Assembly (NCBI RefSeq): GCF_004349245.1
Contig: NZ_SMLC01000025.1
Coordinates: forward strand, 1 to 62,079
Length of the DNA: 62,079 nt
Reading direction: 5' to 3'
From: Actinomadura sp. 6K520
GTDB taxonomy: Bacteria > Actinomycetota > Actinomycetes > Streptosporangiales > Streptosporangiaceae
Shown: positions 54,930 through 62,079 of the stretch, one piece after another
How the letters are laid out: every line of letters begins with the position of its first letter
Numbering within the stretch: the first letter of the stretch is position 1
Position numbers and translations under genes: made by a program
Notes under the pieces: model-generated
Told to the model about the DNA's origin: nothing
What the model saw: only the letters and a program-made list of their open reading frames with translations
Database searches by the model: none

Positions 54930-57900
54930 GTGGCCGTCGAGCTGAGTTTGCTGTCGCGGGTCTCCTGCCGCGGGCGGGACGTCACCGGCCCCCGGCTGCG
55001 CGGCCTGCTCGCGCTCCTGGCGGACGAGCCGCGGGCGGGCGTGCCCGTCGCCCGCCTGGTCGAGGGGCTGTGGCCGGACGAGCGTCCGGAGAACCCCGCC
55101 AAAGCGCTCCAGGTCGTCGTCTCGCGGGCCCGTTCGCAGCTCGGCGCGGACGTCGTCGCGCGCACGCCGGCCGGGTACCGGCTGGGGCTGGACGAGTCCC
55201 GGGTGGACGCGTCCGCCGTGCTGCTCGCCGCGTCCGCGAGCGCACGGTGCCTCCGCGAGGGCGACCACGCGGGCGCCCTCGCCCGCGCCGAGGAGGGCCT
55301 CGCCCTGTGGGACGCGCCCCCGGGTCCGGGCACCGGCGACGATCCCCTGTCGGCGCTGCGCGCGGCACGGGCCTCGGCCTACCGGGCGCTGGCGCGCACC
55401 CGCGCCCTGGCGCTGGCCGGGCTCGGCCGGCACGCCGAGGGGTTCGACGCGCTCACCGCCGTGGCCCGCGAGCGCCCCCACGACGAGGAGGTCCTCGCCG
55501 GGCTGCTGCGCTGCGAGGCGGCGACCGCGGGGCCGTCCGCCGCGCTGACCAGGTACGAGACCTACCGGCGAACGCTGCGCGACGACCTCGGCGCCGATCC
55601 GGGCGCGGCGCTCCAGGACGTCCAGCGGGAGCTGCTCCGCGCGGACGCCCCGGCCGTCCGGACGGGCGTCGCGCACGAGCCGAACCCGCTGCTCGGCCGC
55701 GCCGCCGACCTCGCGGCCGTGCTGGACCTGGTGCGCACGTCCCGCGTCACCTCGATCGTCGGGGCGGGCGGGCTCGGCAAGACGCGGCTCGCGCACGCGG
55801 TGGCGCGCGACGCCCCGCAGCGGACCGTGCACCTCGTCCCGCTCGCGGGCGTCGCCCGGGACGCGGACGTCGCGGCCGAGGTGGCGTCCGTCCTCGGCGC
55901 CGGCGACCCGCGCCGCGCGCCGCCGGGCCGCCCCGGCGGGACGGCGGGCCCGCTCACCGGAATCGCCGAGGCGCTCGGGCCGGGTCCGGTGCTGCTCGTC
56001 CTGGACAACTGCGAGCACGTCGTCGACGGCGTCGCCGGCCTCGTCGGCGGCCTGGTGGCGATGACGCGGGACCTGCGGGTGCTCACCACGAGCCGCGCGC
56101 CGCTCGGCCTGTCGTCGGAGTCGGTGTACCCGCTCCCCGCGCTGGGCCTGCCGACGGCCGTCGAGCTGTTCCGGCAGCGTGCGCGTGCGGCACGGCCGGG
56201 CGCCGCCGTCCCCGCGGACGCGGTGGCGGAGCTGTGCCGTCGCCTGGACGGCCTGCCGCTCGCCGTGGAGCTCGCGGCGGCGCGGGTCCGCGTCATGTCG
56301 GTGCCGGAGATCGCCCGCGGGCTGGACGACCGGTTCGCGCTGCTGCGCGGGAACGTGCGCGACGCGCCGTCGAGGCACCGGACCATGCACGCCGTCATCG
56401 GCTGGAGCTGGAACCTCCTCGGCCCGTCCGGGCGGGCGGCCATGCGGGCACTGTCGGTCTTCTCCGCCGGTTTCACCGCGGACGCGGCGCGCCACCTCCT
56501 GGACGGCGACGTCCTGGAGACCCTGGAGGACCTCGTCGGCCAGTCGCTCCTCGAAACGACCGAGGGCGAAGCGGGGACGCGGTTCCGGATGCTGGAGAGC
56601 GTCCGCGAGTTCAGCGCGGCGCACCGCGACGCCGAAGGCGAGACGGACGGCGCGGTCGGCGGGCTGCTCGCCTGGGCCCGGGAGTTCGGGGCCGCGCACC
56701 ACGAGTCCCTCTTCGGGGCCGATCCGTTCGCTCCCCTGGCCCGCGTCCGGGTCGAGCAGGACAACCTGGTGCAGGCGCTCCGCCACGCCCTCGCCCGGGA
56801 CGACCGCCCGGCCGTCGCGGCGGTGGCCGCCGTCCTCGGCGGCCTGTGGACGCTGGAGGCCGCCTACAGCCGGCTGATCGTCATGGCGGAGGAGACCGCC
56901 GGGCCGCTGAGCCGCTTCCGCCCCGGCCCCGGGGACGTCGAGACGGCCCGGACGGCCCTCACCCTCAACGTCCTCACCGCGCTCCTGATGAAGGGGCCGC
57001 GGCCGACCCGGACCCTCGTCGCGCTGCGCCGCCTGCCGCCCGCCGCGCCGACCGGCTTCGTCCAGGCCATGGCGACCCTGATGGCGGCGGGACCGGAGAT
57101 CCTGGACCCGGACGGCGGCCCGGCCGCCCTCGACCGGATGCGCGCGAGCGGCGAACCGTCCCTCGCCGCCATCGCGAACTGCGTCGCCGGCTACGTCCGG
57201 GAACGCGACGGCGACGTGGCCGGGGCGCTCCGGGCGACCGAGGCGATGCTCACGACGTCCGGCGAGCCGCACACCCCGTGGCTCGCGCTCCTCGGCCACT
57301 CGCGGGTCAGCGAGCTGCTGCTGCAACTCGACCAGGACGACCGAGCCTCACACCACCTCCATATGGCCCTGGACGTGCTTGAGCGCTACGGATGGCACGA
57401 CAGCTTCGGGCTGCTCTGGGCCATCGCGGCCACCGACCTCCGCCTCGGCCGCTTCGACGAGGCGGAGCGCCGGCTCGACCAGTCGGTCGCGTCCGGCCAC
57501 GGCGAGACGTTCGGCACCGCCACCTTCCACCTGGGCGCCCGCGCGGAGATCGCGTTCGGGCGCGGCGACACCGGCACCGGCCTGCGGCTCTGGCGGCAGG
57601 CGGTCGACCGGCTCGCCGGCGACGAGGACCCGATGTCGGCGCCGGGCCTCGACCCGTGGACGCTCGAAGCGCACAGCGTCACCGTCGTCGCCCACGCCCG
57701 GCACGGCCGGCTCGACCTCGTCGAGGACATCGCGGCCGGGCTGCCCGCCAAGCTCGCCGGCCTGCTCGCCCAGCCGGCGGACACGATGCCGTCCTTCCTC
57801 ATGGACCTGCCGCTCTGCGGCGGCGTCCTGCTGGCCCTGGCCCTCGCCGACCTCGCCCGCGCGGGCGGTCCCGCCGCGGCCCCGCCGGACGTGCGGGCGC

Positions 57901-58115
57901 GGGCCGCGCGCACCATCGCGCTGGCGGAGCGGCTGTACTTCGCCCGGTCCTTCCAGCCCACCATGTCCCCCGCGGCGGCCCGCCGCGCCGCCGAGGACGC
58001 CGACCGGCCGGCGTACTCCGCGGCCGTGGCGGAGTACGCCGCCCTGGACGGCTGCGGCCTGCGGGACACCGCCCGGGAGCTGACCCGCGAGCTCAGCGCG
58101 GCGCCTTCCGGTTGA
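54930..58115 (+). CDS. AfsR/SARP-like regulator with NB-ARC-type ATPase
   Basis: A 1061-residue transcription factor. Residues 1-85 form an OmpR-like winged helix (RLRGLLALLADEPRAG, GYRLGL) and 86-245 the bacterial transcriptional activation domain. A P-loop ATPase follows with Walker A G278-A-G-G-L-G-K284-T and Walker B LLVLD359N. An alpha-helical, TPR-like C-terminal half completes it. Such regulators commonly control secondary metabolism. It starts with GTG 27 bp after the HAD gene. Its 3' end overlaps the ABC permease gene on the other strand by 23 bp, and no biosynthetic genes are adjacent, so its target is unclear. Confidence 0.93.
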   Translation: MAVELSLLSRVSCRGRDVTGPRLRGLLALLADEPRAGVPVARLVEGLWPDERPENPAKALQVVVSRARSQLGADVVARTPAGYRLGLDESRVDASAVLLAASASARCLREGDHAGALARAEEGLALWDAPPGPGTGDDPLSALRAARASAYRALARTRALALAGLGRHAEGFDALTAVARERPHDEEVLAGLLRCEAATAGPSAALTRYETYRRTLRDDLGADPGAALQDVQRELLRADAPAVRTGVAHEPNPLLGRAADLAAVLDLVRTSRVTSIVGAGGLGKTRLAHAVARDAPQRTVHLVPLAGVARDADVAAEVASVLGAGDPRRAPPGRPGGTAGPLTGIAEALGPGPVLLVLDNCEHVVDGVAGLVGGLVAMTRDLRVLTTSRAPLGLSSESVYPLPALGLPTAVELFRQRARAARPGAAVPADAVAELCRRLDGLPLAVELAAARVRVMSVPEIARGLDDRFALLRGNVRDAPSRHRTMHAVIGWSWNLLGPSGRAAMRALSVFSAGFTADAARHLLDGDVLETLEDLVGQSLLETTEGEAGTRFRMLESVREFSAAHRDAEGETDGAVGGLLAWAREFGAAHHESLFGADPFAPLARVRVEQDNLVQALRHALARDDRPAVAAVAAVLGGLWTLEAAYSRLIVMAEETAGPLSRFRPGPGDVETARTALTLNVLTALLMKGPRPTRTLVALRRLPPAAPTGFVQAMATLMAAGPEILDPDGGPAALDRMRASGEPSLAAIANCVAGYVRERDGDVAGALRATEAMLTTSGEPHTPWLALLGHSRVSELLLQLDQDDRASHHLHMALDVLERYGWHDSFGLLWAIAATDLRLGRFDEAERRLDQSVASGHGETFGTATFHLGARAEIAFGRGDTGTGLRLWRQAVDRLAGDEDPMSAPGLDPWTLEAHSVTVVAHARHGRLDLVEDIAAGLPAKLAGLLAQPADTMPSFLMDLPLCGGVLLALALADLARAGGPAAAPPDVRARAARTIALAERLYFARSFQPTMSPAAARRAAEDADRPAYSAAVAEYAALDGCGLRDTARELTRELSAAPSG

Positions 58116-58878
58116 ACAGCACCTTCGAGTAGGCGTAGCCGGCGACGGCGAGCCCGACGCACCACGCGATCGAGACCATCGCCTCGTGCCCGCTCGGCGT
58201 GCCGGCCAGCAGCCCCCGCAGCGTCTCGTTGACCGGGGTGAACGGCTGGTACTCGGCGAACCACCGCACCCCCGCCGGCATCGACTCCGGCGGGACGATC
58301 GCGCTGCCGACGAACGGCAGGAACTGGATGATCAGCGGCGAGTTGCTCGCGCCCTCCGGGTTCTTCGCCAGCAGCCCCAGCGCGACCGCCACCCACGTCA
58401 GCGCGAACGTGAGCAGCATCAGCAGCCCGATCGCGGCGAGCCAGTCGAGGACGCTCCCGCTCGTCCGGAAGCCGAGCGCGACCGCGAGCCCGATCACCGC
58501 GGCCGTGCTGATCACCGTCTGGATCATGCTGCCGGCCACGTGCCCGGTCAGCAGCGACGCCCGCGCGATCGCCATCGTCCGGAACCGGTCGATGATGCCC
58601 TCGGTCATGTCCAGGGAGACCGACACCGACGTCGTCATGCACCCGGACGCGACGGCCATCAGGATGATCCCAGGCGCCACGTAGTTGATGTAGTCGCCGC
58701 TCGCCGCCCCGCCGACGCCCTCGCCCAGCGTGTTGCCGAACACGCCGACGAACAGCAGCATGATGAAGACCGGCACCATCATCGTGCCGACGGACAGCGC
58801 TGGATAGCGCAGCGCGTGCCGCAGGTTGCGGCGCAGCATCGTCGCGGAGTCCGTCGCCGCCTGCCCGAGCGCCGTCAT
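58093..58878 (-). CDS. ABC-2 type exporter permease (DrrB-like)
   Basis: A 261-residue integral membrane protein with six predicted helices and the ABC-2 signature region LAKNPEGASNSPLIIQFLPFVGSAIVPPESMPAGVRWFAEYQPFTPVNE, here spread over residues 165-215. It is the membrane half of a daunorubicin-resistance-type exporter. The ATG at 58878 overlaps the ATPase stop (ATGA), so the two are made together. The transported molecule is unknown. Confidence 0.92.
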   Translation of the reverse strand: MTALGQAATDSATMLRRNLRHALRYPALSVGTMMVPVFIMLLFVGVFGNTLGEGVGGAASGDYINYVAPGIILMAVASGCMTTSVSVSLDMTEGIIDRFRTMAIARASLLTGHVAGSMIQTVISTAAVIGLAVALGFRTSGSVLDWLAAIGLLMLLTFALTWVAVALGLLAKNPEGASNSPLIIQFLPFVGSAIVPPESMPAGVRWFAEYQPFTPVNETLRGLLAGTPSGHEAMVSIAWCVGLAVAGYAYSKVLFNRKAPR

Positions 58879-59831
58879 CGCCCGACCGCCTCGTTCTCGG
58901 GACGCCCGGTGAGGGCGAGGAAGACGTCGTCCAGGTCGGGTGTGTGCACGGACAGCTCGCCGACCTCGATCGACGCGTCCTCCAGCCGGCCGAGCAGCGC
59001 CCGCAGCGCCCGGACGCTCCCGTCGCCCGGCACCTGCAGGGTGAGCGCCTCGTCGTCCCGCGTCACCGCGCCGAGCGTCCGCGCCGCCGCGTCCAGCTCC
59101 GCCGGGCCGTCGAACCGGAGCCGGACGTGCCCGCCGGGGACCAGCCGCTTCAGCTCGGCCGCCGTCCCCTCGGCGACGAGCCGGCCGCCGTCGAGCACCG
59201 CGATCCTGTCGGCGAGATGGTCGGCCTCCTCCAGGTACTGCGTCGTCAGGAAGATCGTCACGCCGTCCCTGACCAGCCCGCGGATGATCCCCCACATGGT
59301 GCGGCGGCTCCGCGGGTCGAGCCCGGTCGTCGGCTCGTCCAGGAAGATGATCCGCGGGTTCCCGATCAGCGTCATCGCGATGTCGAGCCGCCGCCGCATC
59401 CCGCCCGAGTACGTGGCGGCCGTCTTGCGCGCGGCGTCCGCCAGGTCGAGCCGCTCCAGCAGCTCGTCGGCGGCCCGGCGCCCGGGGACCTTGCCCAGCC
59501 GGTGCAGGTCCGCCATCAGGATGAGGTTCTCCCGGCCGGTGAGCAGCCCGTCCACGGCCGAGTACTGCCCCGTCACGCCGATCGCCCTGCGCACCCCGTC
59601 GGGGTCCTCGACGAGATCGCGTCCCGCGATCCGCGCCTCCCCCGCGTCCGCGGGGATCAGCGTGGACAGGATCCGCACCACCGTGGTCTTGCCCGAGCCG
59701 TTCGGGCCGAGCAGGGCGAAGACCGTGCCGCGCGGCACGTCCAGATCGATCCCGTCGAGGACGGCCTTCTCCCCGAACGCCTTCCTCAGGCCGGCCGCGT
59801 ATATGGCCGTTTGTCGTGCTTCCGGTTTCAT
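58875..59831 (-). CDS. ABC exporter ATP-binding protein (DrrA-like)
   Basis: A 318-residue ATPase. Walker A is GPNGSGKTT, the signature motif YSGGMRRRLDIAM and Walker B IIFLDEPTTGLDP. A C-terminal DrrA-type domain (GELSVHTPDLDDVFLALTGR) follows. The start at the ATG 59831 is chosen; a GTG 30 bp upstream is possible. DrrAB-type pairs export hydrophobic antibiotics and lipids. It lies 48 bp from the oxidoreductase gene, across a small inverted repeat (TCACCCCGC 59858-59866 with GCGGGGTGA 59885-59893). Confidence 0.94.
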   Translation of the reverse strand: MKPEARQTAIYAAGLRKAFGEKAVLDGIDLDVPRGTVFALLGPNGSGKTTVVRILSTLIPADAGEARIAGRDLVEDPDGVRRAIGVTGQYSAVDGLLTGRENLILMADLHRLGKVPGRRAADELLERLDLADAARKTAATYSGGMRRRLDIAMTLIGNPRIIFLDEPTTGLDPRSRRTMWGIIRGLVRDGVTIFLTTQYLEEADHLADRIAVLDGGRLVAEGTAAELKRLVPGGHVRLRFDGPAELDAAARTLGAVTRDDEALTLQVPGDGSVRALRALLGRLEDASIEVGELSVHTPDLDDVFLALTGRPENEAVGR

Positions 59832-59879
59832 GGGCGGAAGCGTGCGGCCGCCCGCCTTCACCCCGCTTTCAGCCCGGTT

Positions 59880-60335
59880 TCACCGCGGGGTGAGCCGCAC
59901 CACCGGGTACTCCCGCTCGGACTTGCTCTGGTACTTCGCGATGCGCGGCTGAGCTGCGGCGATGCGCTGCCACGCCGCCTCCCGGTCGGGGCCCTCAAGC
60001 CGCTGCGGCGTCACCGGAACGGCCTCCTGGCCGGGCAGCTCCATCGACGCCCGGTCGGCGTGCGCCATCAGATTGGCGAACCAGTCCGGGTTCTGGCCTC
60101 CCCCACCCGAAGCCACGACCAGCCGTGCGTCGTCCCCGTCGGCGAACCACGCGACCGGCGTCTCCCGCGGCTCCCCGCTCCGCTTGCCCACCGTGTGCAG
60201 GATCAGGACGTCCATGCCCATGAACGAGCCGCGCCCCTTGCGGACCTTGCGGTTCATCCGCGCGTTGGCCCGATGCTGCATCCACCGCGAGAACGCCCCG
60301 GGCCCGCCCGCCTTCTCCTTCTGCCCCTGCGCCAC
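59880..60335 (-). CDS. F420-type nitroreductase family (Ddn-like) protein
   Basis: A 151-residue split-barrel protein of the deazaflavin (F420)-dependent nitroreductase family. Visible blocks are VLILHTVGKRSGEPRETPVAWFADGD, VVASGGGGQNPDWFANLMAHADRASMEL and the C-terminal YQSKSEREYPVVRLTPR. Relatives such as mycobacterial Ddn reduce quinones or nitro compounds with F420H2. It may share a transcript with the ABC exporter. F420 use is inferred from the family and not shown by any cofactor genes here. Confidence 0.88.
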   Translation of the reverse strand: MAQGQKEKAGGPGAFSRWMQHRANARMNRKVRKGRGSFMGMDVLILHTVGKRSGEPRETPVAWFADGDDARLVVASGGGGQNPDWFANLMAHADRASMELPGQEAVPVTPQRLEGPDREAAWQRIAAAQPRIAKYQSKSEREYPVVRLTPR

Positions 60336-60426
60336 CGTCTACCTCCGTCAGTTCGATGTCCTCGACAGCAAACCTAGGAGTGCCCAGGTCAAGGCCGCTT
60401 CTCCATTCCTGCCCGACCTGCCGCGC

Positions 60427-60774
60427 TCAGCGGTGGCCCAGCACGTTGACCACGCGGCCATTGGGGTCGCGGACGAAGAACCGGCGCACTCCCCACTCCT
60501 CGTCCTGCAAGGGATGCACGATCTCCGCACCGCTGTCCCGCATGGCCGCGTAGGCCGCTTCCACATCGTCCACCTCGACGCTCATGTCGGCGGTGACCGG
60601 TGCGGTTTCGTCCCTGGTGAAGAAGCTGATCTGCGCTGTCGGATTGGACGGGGAAGCGAGCGTCACGACCCAGCCCATGTTCATGACTTCCTCGAAGCCC
60701 AGCAGCTCATAGAACTCCCGGCTCTCCGGCATGACCTCCGACTGGACGTTGGGCACGATACGGCGAACGGTCAT
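60427..60774 (-). CDS. VOC (glyoxalase/bleomycin-resistance fold) protein
   Basis: A 115-residue single VOC module with the segments RIVPNVQSEVMPESREFYELLGFEEV and EWGVRRFFVRDPNGRVVNVLGH, the latter with the metal-binding Glu/His region typical of the fold. The ATG at 60774 is preferred, with GGAG 6 bases upstream, over a TTG four codons earlier. It is divergent from the imine-reductase-like gene. Substrate unknown; detoxification or antibiotic binding are the usual roles. Confidence 0.88.
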   Translation of the reverse strand: MTVRRIVPNVQSEVMPESREFYELLGFEEVMNMGWVVTLASPSNPTAQISFFTRDETAPVTADMSVEVDDVEAAYAAMRDSGAEIVHPLQDEEWGVRRFFVRDPNGRVVNVLGHR

Positions 60775-60839
60775 CGACGACTCCAAGTGAGAAGCTCCCG
60801 GCCCACCTCGCAGGCCAGGTGACTAACATCCAGGTAATC

Positions 60840-60857
60840 ACGCACCTCAAAGTGCGT
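60840..60857. promoter_or_regulatory. Operator-like palindrome between VOC and imine-reductase-like genes
   Basis: ACGCAC-CTCAAA-GTGCGT is a perfect 6+6 inverted repeat in the 120-bp divergent gap, 38 bp before the ATG of the imine-reductase-like gene. The nearby HxlR-family regulator (61743 onward) is a candidate binder. Confidence 0.5.
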
Positions 60858-60894
60858 TCTTGTGGCCGGTGCCGCCCCGCTGAACAGTTGACGC

Positions 60895-61695
60895 ATGAAC
60901 ACGCAACGAATCAGCGTTCTCGGCCTTGGGAGCATGGGACGCGCGCTCGCGAGCACGCTCCTCAAGGCCGGCCACGAGGTGACGATCTGGAACCGCACGC
61001 CCGGCAAGGCGGGCGACCTCTCCGCACGCGGTGCACGGGAGGCGTCGAGCGTGGAAGAGGCGATCAAGGCAAGCGACCTGACGATCACGTGCCTCCTGGA
61101 CGACGCGAGCGTCCGCGAAACCCTGAGGCCGGCCATAGGGAAGTTGACCGGCAGGACGCTCGTCAACCTCACCAGCGGCTCAGCGCGGCAGGCACGCGAC
61201 CTCGCCGGATGGCTTGAGAAGAACGAGGTGCGCTTCCTGGCCGGCGGCATCATGGCCGTGCCTCCCGCGATAGGCACGGACGGAGCCTTCATCCTCTACA
61301 GCGGCCCGCGTGACCTGTTCGACCGCGTTGCGCCCGCACTCGCGCCCCTCGCCCGTCCTCACTGGGTGGGCGAAGACCCCGGGTTCGCGGCGCTGTACGA
61401 CATGGCCGCGCTGAGCGGCATGTACGGCATGATCGCCGGGGTGAGCCACGCCGTGGCGCTGGTCCAGGCGGACGGCGGCGACGTGGAGACGTTCACGAGC
61501 GAGGTGCTCCGGCCGTGGATGGAGCAGATGCTCCCGCTCATGTTCGCCGACACCGACCCGGACCAGTCCAACCCCGAGATGCAGGCGACCGGCCTGGAGA
61601 CCATGATCTCCGCGTCCGACGAGGCGGGCGTGCCCGGTGACCTGACCGGACACCTGCGCGCGTCGCTGTGGCAGATGCGTCGCGCCGTCGGCTGA
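60895..61695 (+). CDS. NAD(P)-dependent imine-reductase-like oxidoreductase
   Basis: A 266-residue protein of the beta-hydroxyacid dehydrogenase/imine reductase superfamily. The Rossmann motif is VLGLGSMGRALA. NLTSGSARQARDLAGWLEKN and GGIMAVPPAIGTDGAFILYSG are characteristic of imine reductases, and LYDMAALSGMYGM places an Asp where many of these enzymes have their catalytic acid. The catalytic Lys of hydroxyacid dehydrogenases is not evident. Natural substrates of this group are mostly unknown. Its neighbours, a VOC protein and an HxlR regulator, suggest a small stress- or xenobiotic-response unit. Confidence 0.87.
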   Translation: MNTQRISVLGLGSMGRALASTLLKAGHEVTIWNRTPGKAGDLSARGAREASSVEEAIKASDLTITCLLDDASVRETLRPAIGKLTGRTLVNLTSGSARQARDLAGWLEKNEVRFLAGGIMAVPPAIGTDGAFILYSGPRDLFDRVAPALAPLARPHWVGEDPGFAALYDMAALSGMYGMIAGVSHAVALVQADGGDVETFTSEVLRPWMEQMLPLMFADTDPDQSNPEMQATGLETMISASDEAGVPGDLTGHLRASLWQMRRAVG

Positions 61696-61742
61696 CCAGG
61701 GCGTACAAAAGTAGGGCGGGCATCGCGACTAGCATCGGGGAG

Positions 61743-62079
61743 ATGCGCAACCCGCCCTACATCTGTACCCTCGACGCCGCGATGGACGTCGTCGGCGGCA
61801 AATGGAAAGCGCTGATCCTGTGGGCGCTGGACGAGCGGCTCCACCGCTTCGGCGAGTTGCGCCGCAGCCTCCCCGGCGTCAGCGAGAAGGTCCTCACCCA
61901 GCAACTGCGCGAGCTTGAGGCGGACGGAATCGTCCGGCGCACGGTCTTCGACGAGACCCCGCCCCGAGTCGAATACGAACTGACCGACGAGGGCGCCGCC
62001 CTCCACGCGGCCCTGGCCCCCTTGGGCGACTGGGCCGAACGCCGCATGCACACCCTGGCCATCACCCCCACCCACGGCA
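61743..62079 (+). CDS. HxlR-family transcriptional regulator (cut by window end)
   Basis: At least 112 codons of a winged-helix HxlR regulator, running off the right edge. The family hallmarks are present: an N-terminal Cys (PPYICTLDAAMDVVGGKWKALIL), the recognition segment FGELRRSLPGVSEKVLTQQLRELEADGIVRR, and VEYELTDEGAALHAALAPLGDWAE. HxlR proteins often sense electrophiles or oxidants through that Cys. It lies 47 bp downstream of the imine-reductase-like gene on the same strand. Probably only a few codons are missing. Confidence 0.9.
   Translation, partial: MRNPPYICTLDAAMDVVGGKWKALILWALDERLHRFGELRRSLPGVSEKVLTQQLRELEADGIVRRTVFDETPPRVEYELTDEGAALHAALAPLGDWAERRMHTLAITPTHG

Noticed and set aside
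53979..57326. Minus-strand open frame of over 1100 codons opposite the HAD and AfsR-like genes
   Set aside because: Arg/Gly/Pro-rich sequence with no motifs, fully antisense to two genes with catalytic motifs and good starts.

Overview
The window is high-GC DNA with dense, translationally coupled operons. Its gene content points to a spore-forming actinomycete: bldC and bldN homologues, a conservon, a Rex-linked heme operon, a 14-gene menaquinone-type complex I, an F420-type nitroreductase-like protein and a large SARP/AfsR-like regulator. A member of Streptosporangiales/Thermomonosporaceae (Actinomadura-like) or a relative is my inference; nothing here fixes the genus. Bases 3-21 match the Nextera transposon mosaic end at 18 of 19 positions, so the left edge is almost certainly an untrimmed contig end.

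Layout. (1) 1-564: adapter and gene debris. (2) 565-1215: msrA. (3) 1694-5606: a three-gene, overlapping terpenoid operon (cytochrome P450, class I terpene synthase-like protein, class II diterpene cyclase-like protein) behind a 478-bp AT-richer leader. (4) 5812-9743: a complete conservon (sensor-kinase-like protein, roadblock protein, DUF742 protein, small GTPase), ending in a 20-bp perfect hairpin. (5) 9833-26746, minus strand: nuoA-N and a long-chain polyprenyl diphosphate synthase. (6) 27010-30736, minus strand: a geranylgeranyl/menaquinone reductase-like gene, menG, a DUF4229 membrane protein and a threonine dehydratase. (7) 30985-32950: bldC, a zincin metallopeptidase with a small partner gene, and a PLDc_N membrane protein. 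(8) 32990-37792, minus strand: system II cytochrome c maturation (ccsB, resB, ccdA, resA) and a histidine phosphatase. (9) 37866-40712: a LysR/EamA/DapA-family module lying between that block and hemL. (10) 40731-51498: hemL, a degenerate membrane kinase, a primase-polymerase-like gene, hemB, cobA-hemD, hemC, hemA, rex and a glutaredoxin-like gene. (11) 51500-54902: a 7TM-ABM fusion, bldN, a stub where an anti-sigma gene might be expected, and a HAD phosphatase. (12) 54930-62079: an AfsR-like regulator, a DrrAB-type ABC exporter, an F420-type oxidoreductase-like protein, a VOC protein, an imine-reductase-like protein and a truncated HxlR regulator.

How the genes fit together. Most of the window serves respiration: complex I, its quinone (polyprenyl synthase, MenG, MenJ-like), heme synthesis (HemA/C/D/B/L) and cytochrome c assembly. 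Rex, the NADH/NAD+ sensor, is encoded here. A near-consensus Rex operator lies upstream of rex itself, and a perfect palindromic one (28291-28308) lies 25 bp upstream of the menJ-like gene. This suggests that one redox switch controls both the heme and the quinone blocks. Developmental control genes are interspersed. The accessory parts most worth experimental attention are the diterpenoid operon next to the conservon, the metallopeptidase pair, and the pseudokinase with a lipoprotein-like ectodomain.
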